From Dermatemys mawii (lineage: Eukaryota; Chordata; Testudines; Dermatemydidae), in contig ML677333.1 of the NCBI GenBank assembly GCA_007922305.1, positions 12,440,541 through 12,504,540 on the forward strand: a DNA stretch of 64,000 nucleotides, given 5' to 3'. A model generated the notes under the pieces. It saw only the letters and a list, made by a program, of their open reading frames with translations. It searched no databases and was not told the DNA's origin. Position numbers and translations under genes: made by a program. Shown one piece after another: positions 49,201 through 58,599 of this stretch (the first letter of the stretch is position 1; each line of letters starts with the position of its first letter).

Positions 49201-49330
49201 TGGCTATCAAGATTTACATTCCCTTTCATGTCACGACTACATTTTTTTTTTTAAATTTCACTGGTTTAAGTATTACTGTCCTAGCACTTTCCCACCCTTT
49301 TGTTTTTCAGTATCAAAGGAGAGATCTTAA
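37230..49330 (+). CDS. E2F6: E2F6 transcription factor (seven coding exons, 256 aa)
   Basis: E2F6 is a nuclear repressor of the E2F family; with a DP partner it binds TTTSSCGC sites and works in Polycomb-type complexes (family knowledge). Seven exons joined by GT-AG borders, plus one AT-AC border, give 771 nt in one frame. Residues 46-109 are the winged-helix DNA-binding domain with RRVYDI at 84-89; about 110-162 the dimerisation helix ([22 protein letters not shown]); about 163-225 the marked box ([12 protein letters not shown], then [11 protein letters not shown]). The protein ends soon after the marked box without the acidic transactivation/pRb-binding tail, which separates E2F6 from E2F1-5. 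Human E2F6 is 281 aa, so this is slightly shorter, mainly at the N-terminus and tail. The start ATG has a strong context (aacATGG) and an in-frame TGA at 37188-37190 lies upstream. The protein sequence was compared from memory, not by search. Confidence 0.95.
38614..38668 (+). CDS. E2F6: E2F6 coding exon 2
   Basis: Preceded by a T-rich tract ending in ttctttag and followed by a perfect A|GTAAGT donor. It encodes [18 protein letters not shown] plus one base of a lysine codon, matching the family stretch just ahead of the DNA-binding domain. Intron 1 is 1,327 bp. Confidence 0.92.
38935..39330. repeat. GC-rich minisatellite in E2F6 intron 2
   Basis: Three imperfect units of roughly 120-150 bp, each with a cttctgygctgctgc start (38941, 39091, 39209), a cagctctgaa segment and an agaagtaaggrtggcatggtat segment. 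Confidence 0.7.
39331..40710 (-). mobile_element. CR1 LINE in E2F6 intron 2
   Basis: The complement carries CR1 reverse transcriptase: the VYLDF...KAFD region near 39755-39785 and the linker region to 40700. Interrupted by a MITE at 40078-40349. Antisense to E2F6. Confidence 0.85.
40078..40349. mobile_element. Mariner-like MITE inside the intron-2 CR1
   Basis: Ends ggcttggccacact and agtgtagtcaagcc are inverted repeats. The CR1 continues as gctgtta|gtagtactgcag, so the empty site can be reconstructed and the flanks share TA, as for Tc1/mariner insertions. Interior has further subterminal inverted motifs (aaagcgct). Confidence 0.65.
41718..41956. mobile_element. Probable MITE in E2F6 intron 2
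   Basis: ggtgtacactaag at one end and cagtgtagacataacc at the other, with internal gctatac / gtatggctg inverted motifs. Termini diverged; no target duplication identified. Confidence 0.45.
42882..43098 (+). CDS. E2F6: E2F6 coding exon 3 (winged-helix DNA-binding domain)
   Basis: Acceptor ttttacag, donor GT|GTGAGT; a second GT two bases upstream would break the frame to exon 4. It encodes residues 38-109 plus part of 110: the fold beginning [17 protein letters not shown], the recognition region [18 protein letters not shown] and the end of the domain at NLIQWV. This is the most conserved part of the gene and fixes the family. Read without splicing, translation stops at once (GTG TGA), which confirms the exon border. 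Confidence 0.97.
43512..43670 (+). CDS. E2F6: E2F6 coding exon 4 (dimerisation helix), ends at an AT-AC intron
   Basis: Acceptor ttctttttag; encodes [16 protein letters not shown], then the heptad-like [22 protein letters not shown] and [11 protein letters not shown]. No usable GT donor follows. The exon stops at AA|ATATCCTTTT, a textbook U12 AT-AC donor. Joining here to 44530 restores ...[13 protein letters not shown]..., the family sequence at this point. Confidence 0.94.
43671..44529 (+). other. E2F6: U12-type AT-AC intron (E2F6 intron 4)
   Basis: The donor at 43671 is ATATCCTTTT. The branch site TCCTTGAC is at 44512-44519, with the expected branch A at 44518, and the intron ends in AC at 44528-44529, 11 nt beyond that A. 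There is no polypyrimidine tract before the acceptor, as expected for the minor spliceosome. Length is 859 bp, of which 309 bp is a hAT MITE (43860-44168). Minor-class introns in the E2F family are established knowledge; the positions here are read directly. Confidence 0.95.
43860..44168 (+). mobile_element. hAT MITE (309 bp) in the U12 intron
   Basis: Terminal inverted repeats CAGGGGTTGGCAACC and GGTTGCCCACTCCTG, flanked by near-identical 8-bp duplications ATATGGAA (43852-43859) and ATATAGAA (44169-44176). Eight-bp duplications are diagnostic of hAT. No coding capacity. It lies 189 bp from the donor and 361 bp from the acceptor. Confidence 0.92.
44530..44644 (+). CDS. E2F6: E2F6 coding exon 5 (marked box, first part)
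   Basis: Begins right after the AC of the U12 intron with A|CTA GCT TAT and ends GAA|GTAAGT in phase 0. It encodes [38 protein letters not shown], which matches the family marked box closely. Using the nearby AG at 44532-44533 as a GT-AG acceptor has no matching donor. Confidence 0.95.
45110..45205 (+). mobile_element. CR1 3' end fragment in E2F6 intron 5
   Basis: gaagtcagactagacaatct and ggtcccttctggcctaaaaa are the CR1 3' UTR end. Only about 95 bp. Confidence 0.7.
45685..45800 (+). repeat. SINE 3' fragment
   Basis: cccattttacagatggagaactgag followed by a diverged tail resembles the MIR-like/reptile SINE 3' body. Confidence 0.5.
46024..46829 (+). mobile_element. GC-rich hAT element (806 bp) in E2F6 intron 5
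   Basis: Ends gtgagcaaac (left) and gtttgcccatctctg (right), flanked by identical 8-bp TTCTAAAA (46016-46023, 46830-46837). The interior is C-rich then CpG-rich with tandem-like gcgctccacc/ggagcgc motifs. Long open frames in it are compositional. A relative in the opposite orientation is at about 48270-48778. Confidence 0.85.
47734..47881 (+). CDS. E2F6: E2F6 coding exon 6 (marked box, second part)
   Basis: Acceptor tgtttgacag, donor G|GTATGT. It encodes [20 protein letters not shown] and VEQ, completing the marked box, then an acidic and serine/threonine-rich tail to LDE. Introns 5 and 6 both carry copies of one GC-rich hAT family, in opposite orientation. Confidence 0.93.
48270..48778 (-). 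mobile_element. GC-rich hAT relative in E2F6 intron 6
   Basis: The complement starts caggggtggacaaactttga and continues ggccacatcggggttgcaaa...ctgactgctcccc, aligning with 46024-46370. The second terminus was not found. Long open frames on the - strand are compositional. Confidence 0.75.
48815..48925 (+). repeat. tRNA-derived SINE fragment in intron 6
   Basis: ttccctgctctgctgctcat...cggcaaatcatgtaatctct corresponds to the middle of the SINE at 61580-61792. Confidence 0.6.
49311..49330 (+). CDS. E2F6: E2F6 coding exon 7 (last codons and stop)
   Basis: A strong pyrimidine tract (cccacccttttgtttttcag) precedes TA TCA AAG GAG AGA TCT TAA; with the G from exon 6 it ends the protein as ...LDEVSKERS. 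Human E2F6 ends ...LLEVSN, so the shared E-V-S supports this acceptor. A second acceptor at 49551-49553 would instead give a single Glu codon and stop. The choice is inferred from similarity and tract strength. Confidence 0.72.
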
Positions 49331-50330
49331 CGGCGAGGGGCAGTAGAACCATTTTATAGCGTAATTGGTACCCTGGAAGTCTTGCACCTGAATTTTTAAA
49401 GGGCATATGTGTAAAGTTTCTAAATCAGTTCATAGCACAATAAGATCACATGTAGATGCAGTACTTTTTTTCTACCATACCTTAGTTTTCATAAATATGC
49501 ATGTTGCCTGAAAGAGAATAAATGTTTTGATAATTTTTTCACTTCCCTTCTAGAGTGAGATCTTCTAAATCAGCTTGAAGGATAAATAACCATTAGAACT
49601 CCAAGTCCTGTGTAGATTATCATGAATATCTGCACTGCAGAATTCCCCAAGAGAGTCACTTGGGACTATGGATATGCTCAACTTGTAATACTCTAAAATG
49701 TTTTTCAAGCTTAAAATGGGAATAATTCAGTTGTTGAGTAAGTTCACACAATTATCTTCAATTGCTTCAGTCTAAAAGAAGGCAATTCAAGGAGCCATTT
49801 TTAGGAGCGTTGTTTCTACACTTATGTGTCAGCTGCAGTGTTTGGGGAAAATGGCCTTTTTTTTACTGGTTTTTATTAAATAAATTGAATGATAAATATG
49901 GACAAGAAATTACTTCAAAAAATGAAGATTCTTTAAAGCTACATCTGGAATAAAACTCCAAAACATGGTCCTGCAGGAATATAGATAATAAAGAAGCACT
50001 TTTAATTCTGAAGCTGCACTGTCACTAAACAGGATTGTTTAATATAAAGTAAGAATCAAGAACTGGACTATTGGAAGGCTTTTCTTACCCATAAGGAATA
50101 CAAGACAAGTAAACATCATGAGAAATTGAAGCTATGCCTTGCACTGTGTGGATGCTGTTTTGCATCCTACTCAGAATGTAACTATGGTGTGAACAATGAA
50201 GTTAAAGGCGTGGTTTTTGTGTATATATCTGTATCATGTTTAGATAGTCACTAATGGAGATTGACAAACTGTATTGCACTTCTGGCTTTGTACAGCAAAA
50301 ACTGAAATAAACTTGTAAATATAAAAAGTG
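49331..50330 (+). other. E2F6: E2F6 3' UTR (approximate end)
   Basis: AT-rich, non-coding and free of recognisable transposons, unlike the DNA on both sides, which fits a maintained 3' UTR. It ends about 20 nt past the AATAAA at 50306-50311. An internal AATAAA near 49878 could give a shorter form. Confidence 0.6.
50306..50311 (+). terminator. E2F6: Poly(A) signal AATAAA for E2F6
   Basis: Canonical hexamer about 975 bp past the stop codon, followed within 20-30 bases by a GT-containing stretch (agtggtcagtaac). The repeat-free stretch ends about here and a hAT element begins at 50457. Confidence 0.6.
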
Positions 50331-50944
50331 GTCAGTAACACTGAACTTCATCTTGGCTTTCTCTTTAAACAGCAGAAATTCATTAGATGACATTTTTAGA
50401 CAGTATGAAACTATTTAAAAACTACTCATAAATAGACAAGCATAATTTATTGAAACTAGGACTGTTTAATCTCAGTGATTAACTCTCAAATTAGTAGTGA
50501 TTAAAAAAAATTGATTAAACGCAGTTTTAATCGCACTGTTAAACAATAGAATACCAATTGAAATGTGTTAAATATTTTTGATGTTTTTCTACATTTTCTT
50601 ATATAGTCGGTCGTAATTGAAATCAAAGTATTTTTATTACAAATATTTTCACTGTAAAAGTGATAAATATTATTTTCAATTCACCTCATACAAGTACTGT
50701 AGTGCAATCTTTTTGTTAAAGTGCAACTTGCAAATGTATGTTTTGTTTTTGAGTGCAATTATATTTTAAAAAAAAATCATGTAAAACTTTAGTGGCTACA
50801 AGTCCACTCTGTCCTAATTGTTCAGCCAATCGCTAAGACGAACTAGTCCGTTTACATTTATGGGGGATACTGCTGCCTGGTTCTTATTTACAGTGTCATC
50901 AGAAAATGAGAATAGGTGTTTGCATAGCACTTTTGTAGCCAGCA

Positions 50945-51180
50945 TTGCATAGACTTTTAGGTCAGAAGGGACCATTGTGATGATCTAGTCTGATCTCCTG
51001 CACAGCGCAGGCCACAGAATTTTACCCATCCATTCCTGTGATATACCTCTCACTTATATCCGAGCTATTGAAGTCCTTAAAACATGGTTTAAGGACTTCA
51101 AGGTGCAGAGAATCTTCTAGCAAGTGACCCATGCCCCATGCTGCAGAGGAAGGCGAAAAACCTCCAGGGCCTCTGCCAAG
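50945..51180 (-). mobile_element. CR1 3' fragment nested in the hAT
   Basis: atagacttttaggtcagaag ggaccattgtgatgatctag is the inverted CR1 3' end; continues with agcaagtgacccatgcccca. It disrupts the transposase gene. Confidence 0.75.
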
Positions 51181-51184
51181 TCTT

Positions 51185-51881
51185 TAAGTGCCAGACATGC
51201 TAAACATTCGTATACCCCTTCATGCTTTGGCTACCATTCCAGAGGACATGCTTCCATACTGATGATGCTCATTAAAAAAAATAGTGCATTAATTAAATTA
51301 GTGACTGAATTCCTTGGGGGGAGAATTGTATGTCCCCTGTTCTGTGTTATCTGCTTCTGCCATATATTTCATGTTATAGCAGCCTCAGATAATGGCTCAG
51401 CACATGTTTGTTTTAAGAACACTTTTACTGCAGGTTTGACAAAATGTAAAGAAGGTACCAATGTGAGATTTCTAAAGATAGCTAAAGTACTTGACCCAAG
51501 GTTTAAGAATCTGAAGTGCCTTCCAAAATCTGAGCAGGATGAGGTGTGGAGCATGCTTTCAGAAGTCTTAAAAGATCAACATTCTGATGCAGAAATTACA
51601 GAACCCAAACCATCAAAAAAGAAAATCGGCATTCTGCTGGTGGCATTTGACTCAGATAAATGAACGTGCATCAGTCCGCACTGCTTTGGATTGTTATCTG
51701 CATGGATGCATGTCCCCTGGAATGGTGGTTGGAGCATGAAGGAACATATGAATCTTTAGCGCATGTGGCACATAAATATCTTGCGAGGGTGGCTACTACA
51801 GCGTCCTCAGAAGACCTGTTCTCGCTTTCAGGTGACATTGTAAACAAGCAGCGGGCAGCATTATCTCCTGCAAAAATGTAA
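51185..51881 (+). pseudogene. hAT (ZBED1-like) transposase relic
   Basis: FLKIAKVLDPRFKNLKCLPK (LDPRFK at about 51490-51508) is the hAT core segment; after a frameshift near 51660, PLEWWLEHEGTYESLAHVAH...ATTASSEDLFSLSGD is the C-terminal dimerisation domain. The BED zinc finger and the first catalytic residues are lost to the nested CR1 and decay. Confidence 0.85.
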
Positions 51882-52745
51882 ATAAACGTGTTTAAGCAAT
51901 TGGCTGAAAAAGTAGGACTGAGGGGGCTTGCAGGCTGTAAAATTTTACATGGTTTTATTTTTAATGCAGTTTTTTGTACATAATTCTATACTTGTAAGTT
52001 CAACTTTCATGATAGAGTGCACTACAGTACTTGCATTAGGTGAATAGAAAAATACTATCTTGTTTTTTACAGTGCAAATACTTCTAATCAAAAAGAGTAC
52101 TGTACGCTTTGTATTCTGTGTTGCACTTGAAATCAATAAATTTGAAAATGTAGAAATCAAAAATATTTAAATATTGTTTAACAGTGCAATTAATTGTGTA
52201 ATTTTTTAAATCACTTGACTGCCCTAATTGAAACATTTTATTGTACAAGCATGCTAACTTCTGGAATTAGATGGTATGTCATTATACTATTGAGATATCT
52301 TGACAGTGCTACATACCCTACAATTGATGTATAAATCCATCATTAACGGTTGCTGCATATGTCTTGAACTTAACTGTAACAGTGCTTCAGAATAGTAGAG
52401 CTGCCTTTACATAATTTTCACTGTGCAAAAAGTTGCCTAATTTGGAACTGTTCTCTCAGCTGTAGTTGCAGTTTCCCTTTTTTTTCTAAAATGTTTAACA
52501 AGGTACAAAGTGTTTTACACTACTGTTCCTTGGGGACTAGTTTTCCAAATGAGTTAATTCATCTGGGCTATCAGCAACATAAGTGTGGAGCTCCCTATTG
52601 TTTTGTTATAGTATAGGTTGTGCTTGCGTGTCATAATTTTTCTTTGAAATTACGCATGGGTAAATTAAACTTCCAACTCTGATAGGACTTAGTGTAATCA
52701 AGAAGCAGAGAGGTAGCTGTGTTAGTCTGGATCTGCAGAAGCAAC

Positions 52746-52893
52746 AGAGTCCTGTGGCACCTTAAAGCCTAACAAAAATATTGAAGCATAAGCTTTCGTG
52801 GGCTAATACCCACTTTGTCAGATGCATTGGTATTAGCCCACGAAAATTTATGCTTCAATATTTTTGTTAGTCTTTAAGGTGCCACAGGACTCT
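52746..52893. repeat. Near-perfect 65-bp-arm hairpin
   Basis: Arms 52746-52810 and 52829-52893 are reverse complements at 62 of 65 positions, with an 18-base spacer. The arms carry the reptile repeat segment ggcaccttaaag...ataagctttcgtgggct. A single partial copy lies at about 61925-62045. Confidence 0.9.
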
Positions 52894-53353
52894 TTGTCAC
52901 TTAGTGTAATCAGTTTCTCAATTCAGAGGAAGGTCAAAATTAGAAGTACCACTATATTCTAACTGCTGAAATACTTTCCTAGAGTTAAGTCCATTAAATC
53001 CAATACTAATTGGAGATTTCAGATAATCAGAAATTTTAAATACTGATGTTTTATACAGCTATTGTTCAAAACAAGTCAGCTTTCATTGTTAACAAACAGG
53101 ATAGCCGACTCTAAATAGCTTCAATGCAACTAAGTGAAGACCCCAAATTAATCAACTATATATAGTTTGCCTACTGGACAAAGTATTAAGCAGCTCATAC
53201 TTGTTTCAAGCAGCACTCAGATGTTGTGTGTGTGATCTAACAACTTCCAGATCTACAGAGATGGCTTAGTAAATTCCAAATGGGACTTCAGCATTATTGG
53301 GATGTTATCTTTCCTAGTCTGGCTTCCTTTAGAACAGTGAACTGTAACATGGG

Positions 53354-53457
53354 TAGGGTAACCAGATGTCCTGATTTTTGGGTCTACTTCTTATATAGGC
53401 ACCTATTACCCTCCACCCTCTGTCCTGATTTTTCACACTTGCTATTTGATCACCCTA
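53354..53457. mobile_element. Short hAT MITE (104 bp)
   Basis: tagggtaaccagatg and tttgatcaccctaa are inverted ends; flanks AACATGGG (53346-53353) and ACCATGGG (53458-53465) match at 7 of 8. Interior ctattaccctccaccctctg is typical of the family. Confidence 0.75.
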
Positions 53458-53465
53458 ACCATGGG

Positions 53466-55143
53466 CTTCAATAAAAGTATTACTTAGGATTCATCTAAAG
53501 TTTAGAAAAAAATGAAGGTACGTTTGCTGGCTTGGTTATAATATGAATTGGGAAGAAATTTGTAAAGGGTCTGGAGCAAGCAAGAAATCCTAAAGCAATC
53601 TGTGACAGACTTGTTTGCTTTTAGACAGAATAAGTAGTGATTTAATTTGCCTTTTCTACGATCATTTCAACAGTTTGGACAATAAACTGTTTACTGTGAA
53701 ATAAACATTTAAGATTTTATTAGTACAAGAGTGAGGAAACCTACATTTTATGCATTAGGATAGGGTCTTGAACTGGAGCTGTGCAGAGATGTAACATGGA
53801 ATAATGAGCTGTAGCATATATTAAAGGGACACCATCTTAAAAACAGTCAATATTTTTACCTGTTACAAGTAACACTGAAGATTACTATTAAAGGGAAGTT
53901 TAGGGAGTTTTTTCTTTGTCCTGTATAACAGCATTTTGTAGATAGTTTCCTTTTCTCACCTTCTAGTGTGGGTCTTTCACACAGCAACAGATAGAGAAAA
54001 ATAAGAAAATGTGGTAAAATGACAAAATTGTGAGGGAAGCCTGGAGCCAGATGTAAATATGAAACTATTCTTAATTTGTTTTTACAATGGACTAGACTTG
54101 ACCTGTATACTGACTTTAATAATGCATATTCAATATTTTAAAATGTGTGCTCTAGCCTCTGTTGATGGTTAAACAGTACCTTTTTGTTACTTGAATCTTT
54201 GTGGTATTATCTAGTTGTGCTAATGGAAGACCTTAACATATTACAGATGATCATGGAAGTAGCTAGCTAACTGAATAAGCTTAGACTGGACAGTGTAGGA
54301 ATAGATGTTGAATTATGCTCATCTTGAGTATTAGAAACTGTCCTAAAATGTAAATGGGATGGAATACCTTAATAGAGAAGATAAGACTTTACTCCCGTGA
54401 GTATATATATTGATTTTTTTTGTGTGTGTGTGCAAAGTGGTTATTGAAATTACTTGAGGCTTTTTATACAAAAATGGTTTATTTTGCAACAGGCATGCCT
54501 GCATAATGTTCCCTCCTCAACTGTCTCCAGGTATTCTGCTTTTAATACATTAGGAACAGGTATGATTTTTTTTATTCTTGCTTAAATTAGAATGATTGAG
54601 CATCTCTAATTGCATTAGTCAGTGATAACCATAACCAGAATGCATTATAAAATAACCTGCTTCTGACTCCATAATTAGAGCAAGCCACATAACTGGCCAA
54701 GTCTTTCCTTACTTGGCATAATGAGAGAGAAGATAACTACTGTAGAGCTTTGAATGTGAATAAAAGTGTTGAAACCAATAGGAGTTGGTAGGGAGAGAGT
54801 GAGTTTTGGAAGGTCCCTTTAAGGATACAAGGTCTACATTTTGAATAAGGTGTTTTTCCAAGGAGTTTATGCCACTTACAAGCAGGGTTGAGGTCAACTG
54901 GTATAAATCATGGCTTAGTTAGTCTACACTTGAAGTTCACAATGATGTAGTTATGCTGGGTGCCAGTTGCCAAATGTTGAATTGTGGCTAATCCTGAGTA
55001 TGAACCAGTTCTCAGTTTCTTAGTAGCTTGAATTAGTTTTAAATTGTTTACATGTGAAATGAAGGTGCCCAGATCTGACACTGTTAAAAAGGTATTTACT
55101 GTTACCTAAGCCATGACTGGCTATTCCTTTTGGTCTCACATCT

Positions 55144-55144
<1 letters not shown>
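53466..55144. other. Intergenic, no gene seen
   Basis: AT-rich, no conserved frame. A short TG run near 54420. Confidence 0.5.

Positions 55145-55204
<60 letters not shown>
55145..55204. repeat. (TG)n(TA)n microsatellite, split by an LTR
   Basis: About 23 TG then 7 TA units; the TA run resumes at 55859-55872 beyond the LTR. Open frames across it are artefacts. Confidence 0.93.
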
Positions 55205-55205
<1 letters not shown>

Positions 55206-55858
55206 GTGACAAAGCTCCAAGTCTGTACTTGTGGGTCCTGTGCTTCCTGGCAGATTTAGGGGCCTCAGAAACTCATCTAGGCCCCAGAGTGACCTCCCTT
55301 TCTCAGTATAATTGGCAAGAGTCACCACCTAGTGAGTTGCCTTCATCACAGGCCAGTATGGAAGATGGAAAAAGCGGGGAGCCCGGGCCTGCCCTCTACT
55401 CCGGACTCCAGCCCAGGGACCCTAATAGTATCAGCTAAGATGGCTGACCTTTTAGGCACAAAACACAATACAATTTCCTGGGCTACTTCCCCACAGCAGT
55501 CCCTGCTTCTTCAAACTTCACTTCACCCTTACCTCAGGACCTCCTTCCTTCAGTATGATATGTTGTCCTACACTCAGTCTCACCAACAGCATAACTTCCT
55601 TCCACAGCTCCTGACACCCACCTGACTAACTGGGAGGTTTTTATCTGGTTTCAGCCAGTCCCTGATTGGCTTCAGGTGTCCCAATTAGGCTAGCTGTTTC
55701 TACTCCTTTCTAGAAGGTTCTTAATTGGCCCCAGGTGTCTTGATTGGCCTGCAGTAGCCTTTGTTTGGCTATCCAGGGAACAAGGACCTGCACATCCTGA
55801 GACTAATATACCTGCCTTCCAGCACTCTCCTATATCCTTCTGGTCTGACTCCGTCACA
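55205..55858. mobile_element. Solo LTR, copy 2 (about 654 bp)
   Basis: Same family and orientation as 13791-14512: shared gtgacaaagctc, cccagggaccctaatagtat, ctcaggacctccttcctt, cacctgactaactgggaggt and ttctagaaggttc blocks, ending gtcaca. It landed in a TA repeat, so the 4-bp duplication (ATAT) cannot be told apart from the repeat. Confidence 0.75.
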
Positions 55859-55872
55859 ATATATATATATCT

Positions 55873-57240
55873 CCTAAATGACCCAATATGGTATAAATAC
55901 TGTACTTCTCTACATAGTTTCTATGTTGTGTACATATTTTTCTAAACTTCTTTCTAAGAGAAATCCTTCAACTATGTATACTATTGAAATTTGGAACTGG
56001 GGGTCCTTTTACTTGCAAGGCATTGAAGTGAGTTAATTATATTTGTCACTTTAAGTTAGAGGAGAAAAATAGCTACATCTTTTGAAAATAAAATTGAAAT
56101 GGCGTAGTTCAATACTTTTTTTTTAAAGAAAAAATCTTATTAAATATTTAAGGAGGGGTTCTCTTAGTGGCACTTAATACTGCTGCGTGAGGGACAGGTA
56201 CTGACAACTAGACATGGAAGCATTGAAATGTATTGCTTAAACTCAAAATAAGTGCTTTTGTTTTTATTTATTAAATTTCAATGTAGTACACATTATATAA
56301 AGCAATATATAATGATACATTTCCCTGAAGATCTGTGGTTTTGGTTGAGGCCCGGCACAGCCAAGATGCAACTAGAAGTTGAACAGAAGAACTCTGGATC
56401 TGAAAGCACCAGCAAAAAGCAAATTAATTGCTATTTGCAACAGTATTACTGCTTTTCTTTATAGGCAGTTAGGTTTGGATCGTCAAAGGTATTTACTCAC
56501 TTCCATTGAAATTAATGGAAGTTAGGAGCCTAACCCTCTTAGAGGATCTGAGCTTTAGCATCTACCTTCCTCACTTATATGGAGAGCTTTAGCCCAAGCA
56601 CAGACACACGCACACAGCTGTTCTATCCCTTGAAAGACATTCCATCTTACTAGACACGTAGACGCGAGAAGAGATTTTCAATGTCATCTGGACATGAAGA
56701 AAGATTTAATGAGTTGGGTTAAGAGAGAGATGGGGATGTAGTAAAACCAATGGTTTTATTGTTAGACACATGAACTGTTGTGCTATAAACAAAATTATTT
56801 TCTGAAATTCTGATAGCTGTAAGCTGTACTCTAGTTTTTGTTTTTCTAATATCTATTCAAAAGTGTCAGGTAAACATTGCAAATGAGTTGACTTAGGATA
56901 TTTTTTCTTTCTTTATCTCCCAATAAGGAAATGCTCCACCAAACTTTCTGATCGTTCAGAAACCACAACACTACTCATATACAATGACAGGCACTGTACA
57001 AACAATTGAACTGGCTGTCAGTGTCAGGTCTCAGTCTCTTAAAGCTTAAACCAAAATTTCCATTAGTCATCATCAGTGATAGCAGAACTTCCTCTTTGTA
57101 AGCCTCCAGGCACTAACAAAAGAAAACAGCAACAGCCATGCTGTAGTTCCATCTGAAGCATAAGACCTGACTGGCCACATTAATTTGCACAGCTGTAGAT
57201 ATTATTAATGGGAACTTATATATTGAGAGAAATATGTGTT
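55873..57240. other. Intergenic, no gene seen
   Basis: No repeat or coding structure recognised with confidence. Confidence 0.45.
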
Positions 57241-57299
57241 AACTACTTATGCTAAACAATTTGTTCCACCTTGTTTTTAGCAGACACTCTGAGTTAGTT

Positions 57300-57405
57300 T
57301 CTCAGACCTGAAGAAGAGCTCTGTGTAAGTTTGAAAGCTTGTCTCTCACCAACAGAAGTTGGTCCAATAAAATAAATTACTGCACCCACTTTGTGTCTCT
57401 AATAA
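57300..57405 (+). repeat. Tail of the GIY-YIG retroelement family
   Basis: cagacctgaagaagagctct...gcttgtctctcaccaacaga agttggtccaataaaataaa parallels the 33465-33545 tail. Confidence 0.6.
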
Positions 57406-57459
57406 AGTAATTCAGTTTTTTTAAAAATCCTATTTCAGTATTTGTGTTGATAGCCTTTA

Positions 57460-58580
57460 GGCACCAGTGAATTCCAAAGGTTGTGTACATATGTACTTCC
57501 TTTTATTTTACATTTTACATTTTACATTGACTGTCGTAGTTTCATTTCATGTCCTCCTCCCGCCCATTCTTATACCAGGAGATAGGAACAATGCAGCATC
57601 TGATTCATTTTCAGTATAACTCTCATAATTTGAACAATCTCAAAATTGTCTCCTCTCCAGGCTAAATAATCTCTGGTTGTATATAAACCTTGATTAGCTC
57701 TAACCAGTTTTCCTTTCCTTCTCTGAAGCTCTAGTACATCTTTCTTGTAGTGAGATGATCTCAATCCTGAAGATGAGGGCAGGCCATTGTTTTGTACAAT
57801 ATTGTAACACTTTTCATATAATTTACTTTCTCTTTGTTTTTCTGATCACTGCTGCAAACTAGCCCGATATTTTCATTTTGTGAATTGTCCTGGATATAAA
57901 TTTTGGTTTGGTGCACTTATGGAACATAGGAATTGCCATACCTCTAGGATCACTGGTCCATCTAGTCCAGTACTTTTTCTGATGGCAGATAGTACTTGAT
58001 ACTTGAAAGAAAACCTAGCAGTCAATAATTGAATGAATATAATAATGGAATGAATTGTCCATTGGAAAAATTTCTTCCTAGCCTCCGTTATCTAACGGTT
58101 GGCTTATGTCCTTACAAAACATGTTAAGACATGCAAATCTTTCTTATCTAATATAAATCTTCTGATTATCACAGAATCATAGAAATGTAAGGCTGGAAGG
58201 GTTCCTCAGGAGGGCATCAAGTCTAGTCCCCTCTGCTGAGGAAGGATCACATATAGGTCATGTCTTTTGCTCTTTGCACAACATATTTAATATGAAGAAA
58301 CAGTTGGGTCCAGATATACATTGGACTCTGGCAGGATTCCAGTGGCTTTTAAAACACAGAAGATAGTAAGGGCCACCAGATAGGTGTCAAACTATTTAGA
58401 GGGACATTATCCAGTTCCTGTACACTACCTATGTCTAATCCTTTTATTTAATCCTTTTACTGAATCCTACTAAGCTCTTGGTCTCAATTATATCTTGTGA
58501 CAGTGAGTTTCATAGGTTAACTATATACTAAGTGATGAGTATTTACTTTATCAATTTTAAATTTGCTGCCAGGAATGTTG
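57460..58580 (-). mobile_element. CR1-like 3' UTR, with a second CR1 end nested at 58171-58260
   Basis: The complement has the CR1 segment near 57922 (gaacataggaattgccatac inverted end) and the usual 3' noncoding motifs to 58580. A different CR1 3' terminus (cagaatcatagaaatgtaag) starts at 58171 inside it. The 57460-57850 part is less certain. Confidence 0.55.
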
Positions 58581-58599
58581 GAATCAGAAGATCCTGAAA

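Larger units (their letters stand above)
50457..52226 (+). mobile_element. ZBED-type hAT transposon, 1,770 bp, with long inverted ends
   Basis: Flanked by perfect 8-bp duplications ATTGAAAC (50449-50456 and 52227-52234). About 340 bp at the left (50457-50795) and 290 bp at the right (51935-52226) form a long imperfect inverted repeat; e.g. caagtactgtagtgcaatct pairs with its right-arm counterpart. The interior holds a hAT transposase relic and a CR1 3' fragment. Begins 146 bp past the E2F6 poly(A) signal. Confidence 0.9.

Noticed and set aside
51124..51663. 179-codon single protein
   Set aside because: The first third is CR1-derived and the rest is a degraded hAT transposase, so the frame is a chance fusion.
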